Of a stretch of 64,000 nt of DNA, positions 38,883 to 47,426 are shown piece after piece. The translations under genes and the position numbers were made by a program. Source of the stretch: Pseudarthrobacter sp. MM222 (GTDB taxonomy: Bacteria > Actinomycetota > Actinomycetes > Actinomycetales > Micrococcaceae); contig NZ_OX352321.1 in assembly GCF_947090775.1 (NCBI RefSeq), forward strand, positions 1,550,001 through 1,614,000, read 5' to 3'. The notes under the pieces were generated by a model, which had not been told where the DNA came from, made no database searches, and saw nothing but the letters and a program-made list of their open reading frames with translations. Position 1 is the first letter of the stretch; each line of letters begins with the position of its first letter.

Positions 38883-39872
38883 ATGGACGGCAATGATCTG
38901 ATCTCAAAGTTCGACGCGCTGCTCGCCGACCTCGACGGTGTGGTCTATGCAGGACCCAACGCCATCCCGGGAGCCGTGGAGTCCCTGCGCAGGCTCGCCG
39001 GCATCGGCGTCGGCCTGGGCTACGTCACCAACAACGCGTCCCGGTCTCCAGCGCAGGTGGCGCAGCACCTCCGTGATCTGGGCGCCCCGGCGGAGGACCA
39101 TCAGGTGGTCAGCTCCTCGCAGGCCGCAGGAGAGCTGCTGGGTTCGCTGCTGCCCGCCGGCGCCCGCGTCCTGATCACAGGCGGCGACGCCCTGGCCCGC
39201 GAAATTGAACTTGTGGGGCTGGTACCGGTCCGGAGTGAAGCGGAAAATCCTGTCGCCGTCGTGCAGGGATTCCACCCCGACGTCGGCTGGAAAGACCTCG
39301 CAGAGGCCGCCTATGTAGTGGCGGCCGGCGCGCTGTGGGTGGCCACCAACACGGACATGTCCATTCCCCAGGAGCGGGGCATCGCCCCGGGAAACGGGTC
39401 ACTCGTCGCGGCGGTGAGCGCGGCTACCGGACAACTCCCGCTCGTCGCCGGTAAGCCCGAGGCGCCGCTGTTCCACGCCGCCGCCAAACGGCTGGCCGCC
39501 GACCGGCCCCTCGTCGTCGGGGACCGGCTCGATACCGACATCCTCGGCGGGAACAGGGCCGGATTCGCGACGGTGGCCGTGCTGACCGGCGTCGACACCC
39601 GGGAAACCATCCTTGCTGCCCGGACCCTCGAACGGCCCGGGTTCCTGATCAATGACCTCACCGATCTCTACCGCCCCTACCCGGCGGTGGAGCACAACGC
39701 CGGCCGGTATGTTTGCGGCGCCGCCTCCGCCTTCGTGGACGGGCAGACGGTCCGCGTGAGTGGTGACCCCGCCGATCTGGATGCCTGGCGGGCCGCCTGC
39801 GCGGCCTGGTGGGCCGCCAGGCCCGAGACCCTCAGCGCGCTGGCGCCGGTTCTCGAATGGCTGGATCACTAG
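38883..39872 (+). CDS. HAD-IIA family phosphatase
   Basis: The 329-residue hydrolase has motif I LLADLDGVVYAGPNAIPGAV at residue ~15, motif III region VAGKPEAPLFHAAAKRL, and motif IV VVGDRLDTDILGGNRAG. It belongs to the NagD/phosphoglycolate-phosphatase-like group. A C-terminal extension of about 60 residues follows the HAD core. It is 6 bp after the TPR gene and equals M. tuberculosis Rv1692, described as a glycerol-phosphate phosphatase; the same substrate here is plausible. Confidence 0.9.
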   Translation: MDGNDLISKFDALLADLDGVVYAGPNAIPGAVESLRRLAGIGVGLGYVTNNASRSPAQVAQHLRDLGAPAEDHQVVSSSQAAGELLGSLLPAGARVLITGGDALAREIELVGLVPVRSEAENPVAVVQGFHPDVGWKDLAEAAYVVAAGALWVATNTDMSIPQERGIAPGNGSLVAAVSAATGQLPLVAGKPEAPLFHAAAKRLAADRPLVVGDRLDTDILGGNRAGFATVAVLTGVDTRETILAARTLERPGFLINDLTDLYRPYPAVEHNAGRYVCGAASAFVDGQTVRVSGDPADLDAWRAACAAWWAARPETLSALAPVLEWLDH

Positions 39873-39875
39873 AGT
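39870..39875 (+). promoter_or_regulatory. -10 element overlapping the HAD stop codon
   Basis: TAGAGT includes the HAD stop TAG and ends 6 nt before the next ATG, giving a possible internal leaderless promoter for the tlyA group. Confidence 0.45.
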
Positions 39876-39881
39876 GGAAGC

Positions 39882-40103
39882 ATGACGGAACAGAACCCTG
39901 TACCGGAGGCTGCAGCGGCCGCCCGCGTGGACTGGCCAACAACCCCGGCGGGGTCCGTCGGCCCGGACCCGGACGTGGAAGTTCTGCTGGAACGGCTGGG
40001 AACACTACCAGAGCTGCCCGTTTCCGAGCACGGTGAGGTCTATGCCGGCCTGCACCAGGATCTCAAGGAAGCGCTGAACGAAGCTGGGGACACCGCATCA
40101 TGA
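39882..40103 (+). CDS. Small conserved protein upstream of tlyA
   Basis: The 73-residue protein has no recognised domain. Its first ~30 residues are Pro/Ala-rich. The second half (VEVLLERLGTLPELPVSEHGEVYAGLHQDLKEALN) is predicted helical and conserved among actinobacteria at this locus (Rv1693 position). It overlaps tlyA by 4 bp, so the two are coupled; a role with TlyA or HAD is unproven. Confidence 0.75.
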   Translation: MTEQNPVPEAAAAARVDWPTTPAGSVGPDPDVEVLLERLGTLPELPVSEHGEVYAGLHQDLKEALNEAGDTAS

Positions 40104-40921
40104 GCAGGCTTGACCAGGTCCTCGTCGGCCGCGGGCTGGCGCGGTCCCGCACCCACGCGGCTCGGCTTATTGCCGAAGGCAAAGTCAGCTCCGGCGGCGA
40201 AGTGCTGGCCAAAGCGTCGCTCCAGGTGCAGGACGACGCCGAACTGGATGTTGCTGCCACCGACGAGGACAACTACGTCAGCCGTGCCGGGCACAAACTT
40301 GCCGGTGCGCTGGACGCTTTCCCCGCCGTCGAGGTGGCAGGCAAACGCTGCCTCGACGCCGGCGCCTCCACTGGCGGGTTCACCGAGGTCCTGCTCCGCC
40401 GCGGCGCGGACCACGTCGTGGCTGTCGACGTCGGCCATGACCAGTTGGTGCCGCAAATCCGGAGCGACCCCCGGGTCTCCGTCCACGAAGGCCTCAACGT
40501 CCGCTATATGACGGCGGCCGAGATCGGCGGGCGTGTCGCCCTGACGGTGGCGGATCTGTCCTTCATCTCCCTGACCCTGGTGGTCGCACCCCTGGCGGCC
40601 TGCACCGAGCCCGGCGGAGACCTCGTCCTGATGGTCAAACCGCAGTTCGAGATCGGCAAGGACCGGCTGGGCCGAACCGGCGTGGTCACCTCGGAACGGG
40701 AACGCCGCCTGGCGGTAAGCAAAGTTGCCGCCGCCGCCATGGATGCCGGCCTGGAACTGCAGGGCCTGGCGAGCAGTCCGCTGCCCGGCCAGGACGGAAA
40801 CGTCGAGTACTTCCTGTGGATAAAACGCGGGATCGGGACAGACCTGCCTAAGATCGAGGAGCGGGACGCAGCCGTTGCTGCGTTAATCGCAACGATCTGG
40901 CCCAAGCACGAGCAGCACTAG
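40100..40921 (+). CDS. tlyA: TlyA-family rRNA 2'-O-methyltransferase
   Basis: TlyA methylates the 2'-OH of C1409 in 16S and C1920 in 23S rRNA in mycobacteria, which creates capreomycin sensitivity. The 273-residue protein has an N-terminal S4 RNA-binding domain (RLDQVLVGRGLARSRTHAARLI) and an FtsJ-like methyltransferase with the SAM motif CLDAGASTGGFTEVLLRRGA and KPQFEIGKDRLGRTGVV. It comes 14 nt before nadK and close to recN, the conserved order. Confidence 0.95.
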   Translation: MSRLDQVLVGRGLARSRTHAARLIAEGKVSSGGEVLAKASLQVQDDAELDVAATDEDNYVSRAGHKLAGALDAFPAVEVAGKRCLDAGASTGGFTEVLLRRGADHVVAVDVGHDQLVPQIRSDPRVSVHEGLNVRYMTAAEIGGRVALTVADLSFISLTLVVAPLAACTEPGGDLVLMVKPQFEIGKDRLGRTGVVTSERERRLAVSKVAAAAMDAGLELQGLASSPLPGQDGNVEYFLWIKRGIGTDLPKIEERDAAVAALIATIWPKHEQH

Positions 40922-40934
40922 AAGGCGGAACCCG

Positions 40935-41975
40935 ATGAGCAGGCGTGTCCTCATCCTTGCCCACACCGGCCGCGAGGAATCCCTCAAGGCCGCGTGGGAA
41001 GCGTGCGCGCAGCTCCACGCCTCCGGCATTGTCCCGGTCATGCAGGAATCCGAGCTCGGCGACATGGTCCGGTTCTTCGGCCGCCTGGACCACCCCGTCG
41101 AGGTCCTCCACGACCACGTGCAGCTGCCCGACGTCGAACTTGTCATGGTCCTCGGCGGCGACGGCACCATCCTGCGGGCCGCCGAACTCGTCCGGGAAGT
41201 GGATGTGCCGCTGCTGGGCGTCAACCTGGGCCACGTCGGGTTCCTGGCGGAAAGCGAACGGGCGGACCTGGCGCAGACCGTCGAGTGGGTCGCCAGCCGC
41301 GAGTACACCGTGGAAGAGCGGATGACGATCGACGTGCAGGTCTGGGTCCGCGGGCAGAAGATTTGGCACACCTGGGCCCTCAACGAGGCCGCGATCGAGA
41401 AGGGCAACCGGGAGCGGATGCTCGAGGTGGTCACCGAAGTCGATGAGCGCCCGCTGACATCCTTTGGCTGCGACGGCGTGGTCCTGGCTACCCCCACCGG
41501 TTCCACGGCCTACGCTTTCTCGGCCGGCGGACCGGTGGTGTGGCCCGAGGTTGAGGCCCTGCTGATCGTGCCGATCAGCGCGCACGCGCTTTTCGCCAAG
41601 CCGCTGGTGGTCTCTCCCCGTTCCCGGCTCGCCGTCGAGATCCTCAACCGGACCGGCGCCCAGGGGGTGCTCTGGTGCGACGGCCGGCGCTCCGTGGACC
41701 TGCCGCCCGGCGCCCGCGTGGAAGTCACCCGCTCCGCCACGCCGGTCCGGCTGGCCCGCACCCACCAGACCCCGTTCTCCGGACGGTTGGTCCGGAAGTT
41801 CGAGCTCCCCATCCAGGGCTGGCGCGGCCCCATGCCGCAGGCCGCGGCCATCCACACCGGTCCGGTGCCGATCATCCGCACACCGCGGCCGATGCCCCCG
41901 CTGCCGACTCCGCCGCACGCTGGACCACCGTACGCCGGGCCCGGCGAAACAACTGATCCCTCGACTGCGAAGTGA
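40935..41975 (+). CDS. nadK: NAD kinase
   Basis: NadK phosphorylates NAD to NADP. The GGDG motif is in VLGGDGTILRAAELV near residue 75, and the second signature is GCDGVVLATPTGSTAYAFSAGG. At 346 residues it has a Pro-rich tail after about residue 295 (TPRPMPPLPTPPHAGPPYAG) not seen in most homologues; the tail is likely disordered. It sits between tlyA and recN with almost no gaps. Confidence 0.96.
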   Translation: MSRRVLILAHTGREESLKAAWEACAQLHASGIVPVMQESELGDMVRFFGRLDHPVEVLHDHVQLPDVELVMVLGGDGTILRAAELVREVDVPLLGVNLGHVGFLAESERADLAQTVEWVASREYTVEERMTIDVQVWVRGQKIWHTWALNEAAIEKGNRERMLEVVTEVDERPLTSFGCDGVVLATPTGSTAYAFSAGGPVVWPEVEALLIVPISAHALFAKPLVVSPRSRLAVEILNRTGAQGVLWCDGRRSVDLPPGARVEVTRSATPVRLARTHQTPFSGRLVRKFELPIQGWRGPMPQAAAIHTGPVPIIRTPRPMPPLPTPPHAGPPYAGPGETTDPSTAK

Positions 41976-41978
41976 CCC

Positions 41979-43718
41979 ATGCTTGAAGAACTGAGAATCC
42001 GCGACCTCGGCGTCATCACCGACGCGACGCTGCCCCTCGGGCCGGGACTGAGTGTGGTGACCGGTGAAACGGGTGCCGGCAAGACCATGGTGGTGACCGC
42101 CGTCGGGCTGCTGCTCGGCGCCCGGTCCGACGCCGGAGCGGTGCGCAGCGGCGCGAAAAGTGCTTCCGCCGAGGCGATTGTGAAACTGGACTCCGGGCAC
42201 GCCGCCGTGGCGCGCGCCCGGGAAGCCGGTGCAGACATCGAAGAGTTCGACGGCGCCGCCGAACTGTTGATCGCCCGCAGTGTGGGTGCGGACGGCCGCA
42301 GCCGCGCCTACCTTGGCGGCCGGGTGGCGCCCGTAGGGGTCCTTGCCGAGGTCGGCGAAACCCTCGTGGTGGTCCACGGCCAGTCGGAGCAGATCAGGCT
42401 CAAGAGCCCGGTGGCACAGCGCGGGGCCCTGGACAAATTCGCGGGGGAGGGCCTCGCCCGGACCCTTGCGGCCTACCAGGAACTGCACGTGCACTGGAAG
42501 GCGATCCTAGCCGAGCTGGACTCGCTCCGCAGCGCGGCCCGGGAACGCCTGCGCGAAGCGGAGTCGCTGGAAGTTGCCCTCGCGGAGATCGACGCCGTCG
42601 ATCCCCAGCCGGGGGAGGACGAGGTGCTCAAGGCCGAGGCCGTCAAGCTCGCCAACGTCGAGGAACTCCGGATCGCGGCCACCACAGCGCACCAGGCCCT
42701 CATCGCGGAGGACTTCGGCGACGGCAGCGACGCCACCGCCCTCGTCGACGCCGCCAAGCGCACCCTCGAACACGTGGCCGAACACGACGAGGAGCTGGGA
42801 TCCGCGGCGGCGCGGCTGGCCGAGGTCGGTTTCCTGCTCAACGACATCGCCACCGAACTGGCCAGCTACCAGGCCTCCCTCGACACGGAGGGCCCGGAAC
42901 GGCTCGCCGAGATCGAGGACCGGCGTGCGGCCCTGGCCAAACTCGTGCGCAAGTACGCACCGAGCATCGACGAAGTGCTGGTCTGGGCCGAGGAGGCCCG
43001 GGCCCGGTTCGAGGAACTGCAGGACGACTCGACCCGGATCGAAGCGCTGGACGCCGACGTCACCCGCACCGAAGCCGAACTCCGCAAGCAGGCGGCCGCC
43101 CTCAGCAAGATCCGCAAGAAAGCCGCCAAGGACCTGTCCGCGCGGGTCAGCGCCGAGCTGAAAGCGCTGGCCATGGCGGATGCGACGCTCGTCATCAACG
43201 TCGACCCGGGCGAGCAGCTGGGCCCGTTCGGCGCCGACGACATCTCGTTCCTGCTCCAGCCGCACTCCGGCGCCCCCGCCCGCCCGCTCGGCAAGGGCGC
43301 CTCGGGCGGCGAGCTTTCACGCGTGATGCTCGCCATCGAAGTGGTGCTTGCCGCGGTGGATCCGGTGCCGACCTTCGTCTTTGACGAGGTCGACGCCGGC
43401 GTCGGCGGCCGCGCCGCCGTCGAGATCGGCCGGCGCCTGGCGATGCTGGCCCGGCACGTCCAGGTCCTCGTGGTCACGCACCTGCCCCAGGTTGCCGCTT
43501 TCGCCGACCAGCACATCCGCGTCACCAAGACCTCCGTGCGCGGCGCGGACGGGGCCACCGCGACCGGCTTCACCTCCAGCGACGTCCAGCTCCTGGATGC
43601 GGACGAGCGCGTCCGCGAGCTGGCCCGGATGCTGGCCGGCCAGGAGGACTCGGAATCCGCCCAGGCCCACGCCCAGGAACTCCTCGACGACGCCAGGCTC
43701 CTGCCGCAGCAGGCCTGA
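41979..43718 (+). CDS. recN: DNA repair protein RecN
   Basis: RecN is an SMC-like ATPase that acts at double-strand breaks. The 579-residue protein shows Walker A VVTGETGAGKTMVVTAVG near residue 30, long coiled-coil arms (residues ~160-370), the ABC signature KGASGGELSRVMLAIE near 440 and Walker B TFVFDEVDAGVGG. It follows nadK by 3 nt. I saw no LexA box immediately upstream, so damage control, if any, must come from elsewhere in the operon. Confidence 0.97.
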   Translation: MLEELRIRDLGVITDATLPLGPGLSVVTGETGAGKTMVVTAVGLLLGARSDAGAVRSGAKSASAEAIVKLDSGHAAVARAREAGADIEEFDGAAELLIARSVGADGRSRAYLGGRVAPVGVLAEVGETLVVVHGQSEQIRLKSPVAQRGALDKFAGEGLARTLAAYQELHVHWKAILAELDSLRSAARERLREAESLEVALAEIDAVDPQPGEDEVLKAEAVKLANVEELRIAATTAHQALIAEDFGDGSDATALVDAAKRTLEHVAEHDEELGSAAARLAEVGFLLNDIATELASYQASLDTEGPERLAEIEDRRAALAKLVRKYAPSIDEVLVWAEEARARFEELQDDSTRIEALDADVTRTEAELRKQAAALSKIRKKAAKDLSARVSAELKALAMADATLVINVDPGEQLGPFGADDISFLLQPHSGAPARPLGKGASGGELSRVMLAIEVVLAAVDPVPTFVFDEVDAGVGGRAAVEIGRRLAMLARHVQVLVVTHLPQVAAFADQHIRVTKTSVRGADGATATGFTSSDVQLLDADERVRELARMLAGQEDSESAQAHAQELLDDARLLPQQA

Positions 43719-43814
43719 CACCCTACAGAGACGGGCTGGAACCGGGATGACAATCACCGCCGCTGGCCGCGAACAGACCCCTGGAAGGCTGAAATGATGA
43801 TAGGCTCAAACTCC

Positions 43815-45602
43815 GTGGTGCAGCGATCAAATTCCCGTGTAAATTCCCGGTTCCCGGGCTCGTCCAAGACGACCAAACACATCTTCGTCACCGGTGGTGT
43901 GGCGTCCTCGCTCGGCAAAGGACTGACGGCCTCGAGCCTCGGTCACCTGCTGCGGGCACGCGGTTTGTCTGTAACAATGCAAAAGCTCGATCCCTATCTG
44001 AACGTGGATCCGGGCACGATGAACCCCTTCCAGCACGGCGAAGTCTTCGTGACTGACGACGGCGCCGAGACGGACCTCGACGTCGGCCATTACGAGCGCT
44101 TCCTCGACGAAAACCTCGAAGGCTCGGCCAACGTCACCACCGGCCAGGTGTACTCCACGGTCATCGCCAAGGAGCGCCGCGGCGAGTACCTCGGCGACAC
44201 CGTCCAGGTCATCCCGCACATCACCGATGAAATCAAGCGCCGCATGCGGCTGCCCTCCGAGGGCAAGAACGCCCCGGACGTCATCATCACCGAGATCGGC
44301 GGCACTGTAGGCGACATTGAGTCGCAGCCGTTCCTCGAATCCGCCCGCCAGGTCCGCCAGGACATCGGCCGCGGCAACGTCTTCTTCCTCCACGTGTCAC
44401 TGGTGCCGTACATCGGCCCGTCGCAGGAGCTGAAGACCAAGCCGACGCAGCACTCCGTGGCCGCGCTGCGCTCCATCGGCATCCAGCCCGAGGCGATCGT
44501 GATCCGTTCGGACCGCGAAGTCCCGCAGCCCATGCGCGACAAGATCGGCCGCATGTGCGACGTCGACATCGACGCCGTCATCGGCTGCCCCGACGCCCCG
44601 AGCATCTATGACATCCCGAAGACCCTGCACTCCCAGGGCCTGGATTCGTACATCGTCCGCGCCCTGGACCTTCCCTTCAAGGACGTTGACTGGACCAGCT
44701 GGGACAAGCTCCTGGAAGCGGTCCACAACCCCAAGCACGAGGTCGAGGTGGCCCTGGTCGGGAAGTACATCGACCTGCCGGACGCTTACCTGTCCGTGAC
44801 CGAGGCGCTGCGCGCCGGCGGGTTCGCGAACGACACCAAGGTGAAGATCCGCTGGGTCCCCTCGGACGAATGCGAAACCCGGGAAGGCGCGGTCAACTCC
44901 CTGCAGGGCGTGGACGCGATCTGTGTTCCCGGCGGCTTCGGCATCCGCGGCCTCGAAGGCAAGCTGGGCGCCTTGAAGTACGCCCGCGAAACCAAGCTCC
45001 CGGTGCTCGGCCTGTGCCTGGGCCTGCAGTGCATGGTGATCGAGTACGCCCGCAACGTCGTCGGCCTTGAAGGCGCTTCCTCGTCCGAGTTTGAGCCGGA
45101 CTCTAAGTACCCGGTGATTGCCACCATGGAAGAGCAGCTGGACATCGTCGAGGGCAAGGGCGACCTGGGCGGCACTATGCGCCTGGGGCTGTACGAGGCC
45201 AAGCTGGACGAGGGCTCGGTTGTGGCAGAGACCTACGGCGCCACCGTGGTCAGCGAACGCCACCGCCACCGCTACGAGGTCAACAACAAGTACCGCGAGC
45301 AGATCGCCGCGCAGGGCTTGGTGTTCTCCGGAACGTCGCCCGACGGCAAGCTCGTGGAGTACGTGGAACTTCCCCGTGAGGTCCACCCGTACTACGTTGC
45401 CACGCAGGCGCACCCCGAGCTCAGCTCCCGCCCGACCCGGCCGCACCCGCTGTTCGCCGGTCTGGTCAAGGCTGCCCTGGTGCACCAGAATCGCGTTGAC
45501 GGCCCGCAGGGTGCTGCAGCCAAGGATGCTCCGGCAACGGAAGCTTCCGCCGCGGACGCTCCGGCCGTTGCGAAGCCGTCATCGGCCGTAGCGTCCAAGT
45601 AA
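43815..45602 (+). CDS. pyrG: CTP synthase
   Basis: PyrG aminates UTP to CTP with glutamine. The 595-residue form starts at GTG 43815 ([13 protein letters not shown]); ATG at 43797 is an alternative adding six residues. The synthase domain begins [20 protein letters not shown] with the P-loop. The glutaminase domain has the nucleophile in [15 protein letters not shown] and the His-Glu pair in THAQ-like [18 protein letters not shown] hexamer ends 8 nt before the GTG and might be a -10. The tail after residue ~555 is Ala-rich and disordered. Confidence 0.95.
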   Translation: MVQRSNSRVNSRFPGSSKTTKHIFVTGGVASSLGKGLTASSLGHLLRARGLSVTMQKLDPYLNVDPGTMNPFQHGEVFVTDDGAETDLDVGHYERFLDENLEGSANVTTGQVYSTVIAKERRGEYLGDTVQVIPHITDEIKRRMRLPSEGKNAPDVIITEIGGTVGDIESQPFLESARQVRQDIGRGNVFFLHVSLVPYIGPSQELKTKPTQHSVAALRSIGIQPEAIVIRSDREVPQPMRDKIGRMCDVDIDAVIGCPDAPSIYDIPKTLHSQGLDSYIVRALDLPFKDVDWTSWDKLLEAVHNPKHEVEVALVGKYIDLPDAYLSVTEALRAGGFANDTKVKIRWVPSDECETREGAVNSLQGVDAICVPGGFGIRGLEGKLGALKYARETKLPVLGLCLGLQCMVIEYARNVVGLEGASSSEFEPDSKYPVIATMEEQLDIVEGKGDLGGTMRLGLYEAKLDEGSVVAETYGATVVSERHRHRYEVNNKYREQIAAQGLVFSGTSPDGKLVEYVELPREVHPYYVATQAHPELSSRPTRPHPLFAGLVKAALVHQNRVDGPQGAAAKDAPATEASAADAPAVAKPSSAVASK

Positions 45603-45697
45603 CTCCCGACTGACTCGAAGGACGGCGCGATGCCCGGTAGGTCCGAAGCCCCCAAGCTGCACGGCAGGTTTCGGATCAGCCGAGCCCGCGCCGTCTT

Positions 45698-46291
45698 TTG
45701 TCATCCCGGACGGTCTATCAAGGCCGGATCTGGGATGTCGTCAGTGACACGTTCCAGCTCAACGACGACGGCGACGCCCTCGTCCGCGATTACATCGAGC
45801 ACCCGGGCGCTGTGGCCGTCCTGCCGATGAACGACGCTGGTGAAGTGCTGCTGATCAAGCAGTACCGCCACCCCGTCGGGATGGACCTCTGGGAGATCCC
45901 GGCGGGACTGCTCGACGTCGAGGGTGAGGACTTTGTCGTCGGAGCTGCCCGCGAACTGGCCGAGGAAGCGGATCTGGTCGCGGCGGAGTGGAATGTCCTC
46001 GTGGACTTCTTCAATTCGCCCGGGTCTTCCAGCGAGGCCATCCGGATATACCTGGCCCGCGGTCTGAGTGACGTGCCCGGTCACGAACTGCATGTCCGCA
46101 CCGACGAGGAAGCCGAGATCGAGCTGCACTGGACCCCGCTCGAGGACGCCGTCGCCTCGGTGTTGGAAGGACGCCTGCACAACCCCTCCGCCGTCGTCGC
46201 GATCCTCGCCGCCACGGCTGCCCGTGCTGACAACTTCAAGGGACTCCGCCCGGCCGACGCGCCGTGGCCCGCGCACCCCAGCCAGCGCTGA
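45698..46291 (+). CDS. NUDIX hydrolase, ADP-ribose pyrophosphatase type
   Basis: The protein hydrolyses nucleoside-diphosphate compounds, probably ADP-ribose. The NUDIX box is [24 protein letters not shown], and ADPRase-like residues [14 protein letters not shown] and YRHPVG are present. The only start in frame is TTG at 45698. Upstream, another frame from ATG 45630 encodes MPGRSEAPKLHG, which looks like the missing N-terminus, so a one-base deletion near 45660-45670 may have split the gene. The order pyrG-NUDIX-xerD matches M. tuberculosis Rv1699-1701. xerD overlaps its stop (TGATG). Confidence 0.85.
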   Translation: MSSRTVYQGRIWDVVSDTFQLNDDGDALVRDYIEHPGAVAVLPMNDAGEVLLIKQYRHPVGMDLWEIPAGLLDVEGEDFVVGAARELAEEADLVAAEWNVLVDFFNSPGSSSEAIRIYLARGLSDVPGHELHVRTDEEAEIELHWTPLEDAVASVLEGRLHNPSAVVAILAATAARADNFKGLRPADAPWPAHPSQR

Positions 46292-47328
46292 TGGTGGAAC
46301 TGGCGGCGACGGAGCCGCCCGGCCCGCACGAAGATCCGCAAGAATCCCCGCAGCAGGCCGCCAAGGCTCCGGGCCGGCCGCCGACAGCGATTGACCGCGC
46401 CATGACGGACTACCTGCAACATATGGGCGTGGAACGCGGCCTCGCGGCCAACACCCTCTCCGCTTATCGCCGGGACCTCTCGCGGTACGCCAAACACCTC
46501 GTGCAGACAGGCCGGACGCATCCCGCCGAGATCACCCGGCACGACGTGACCGCCTTCGTCCAGGCGCTTTCCGACGGCTCCGACGGCGGATCCGCCCTCG
46601 GCATCCGCTCCGCGGCGCGGACAGTGGTGGCCGTCCGTGGCCTGCACAAGTTCTGGGCACTGGAAGGCCTTACCGCCACGGATCCCGCCAGCGATGTGCA
46701 CCCGCCGATGCCCGGCAAACGCCTCCCCAAGGCCATCAGCGTCGACGAAGTCACGAGGATCCTCGAGGCGGCCGGCGCGGACACGGCCACGGGCCTGCGG
46801 GACCGGGCACTGCTGGAGTTCCTGTACTCCACCGGCGCCCGCATCAGCGAAGCCGTCGGCCTGGACGTTGACGATATTTCCCTGCAGGGCGAGGAGACCA
46901 CGGGCGACTCCGGACCGGCGATCGTCCGGCTCTTCGGGAAGGGTTCCAAGGAACGGCTGGTCCCGTTGGGGTCCTTCGGGGCCAGGGCCCTGGACGCTTA
47001 CCTGGTCCGCGGCAGGCCAGTGCTGGCAGCCAAGGGGAAGGGCACCCCCGCCCTGTTCCTGAACGCACGTGGCGGCAGGATCAGCCGGCAAAGCGCCTGG
47101 ACCATCCTCAAGACCGCCGCCGAGAAGGCCAACATCACGAAAGACGTCTCACCACACACCCTTCGTCACTCCTTCGCGACCCACCTGCTGGAAGGCGGAG
47201 CCGACGTCCGTGTGGTCCAGGAACTGCTGGGCCACGCCTCCGTCACCACCACCCAGGTGTACACGCTCGTAACGGCAGATACATTGCGGGAAATCTACGC
47301 CGCCGCGCATCCCCGGGCGCTGGGCTAG
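46291..47328 (+). CDS. xerD: Tyrosine recombinase XerD
   Basis: XerD with XerC resolves chromosome dimers at dif. The 345-residue protein (ATG overlapping the NUDIX stop) has a SAM-like N-terminal DNA-binding domain ([19 protein letters not shown]). The catalytic residues are Arg in [12 protein letters not shown] (~184), HxxR in [18 protein letters not shown] (~289-292), His in [11 protein letters not shown] and the nucleophile in QVYT (~324). A ~45-residue Pro/Glu-rich extension precedes the fold. Its fixed neighbourhood argues against a phage integrase. Confidence 0.94.
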   Translation: MVELAATEPPGPHEDPQESPQQAAKAPGRPPTAIDRAMTDYLQHMGVERGLAANTLSAYRRDLSRYAKHLVQTGRTHPAEITRHDVTAFVQALSDGSDGGSALGIRSAARTVVAVRGLHKFWALEGLTATDPASDVHPPMPGKRLPKAISVDEVTRILEAAGADTATGLRDRALLEFLYSTGARISEAVGLDVDDISLQGEETTGDSGPAIVRLFGKGSKERLVPLGSFGARALDAYLVRGRPVLAAKGKGTPALFLNARGGRISRQSAWTILKTAAEKANITKDVSPHTLRHSFATHLLEGGADVRVVQELLGHASVTTTQVYTLVTADTLREIYAAAHPRALG

Positions 47329-47426
47329 CGGCGGCTGGGGTGACCGGCACTGTCTGACCGGTTGCCGCCGTCGCCACCTGGCCACTCTCACCCTAGATTG
47401 TCGGTGGCTCCTGAGATGCTGTGGGT

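Noticed and set aside
46291..47328. xerD read as a phage integrase marking an island
   Set aside because: It lies in the conserved pyrG-NUDIX-xerD order and no att-like direct repeats or tRNA are nearby.
47329..47426. LexA box upstream of the DUF222 gene, as expected for some 13E12 members
   Set aside because: No TCGAAC-N4-GTTCGA-like sequence is present.
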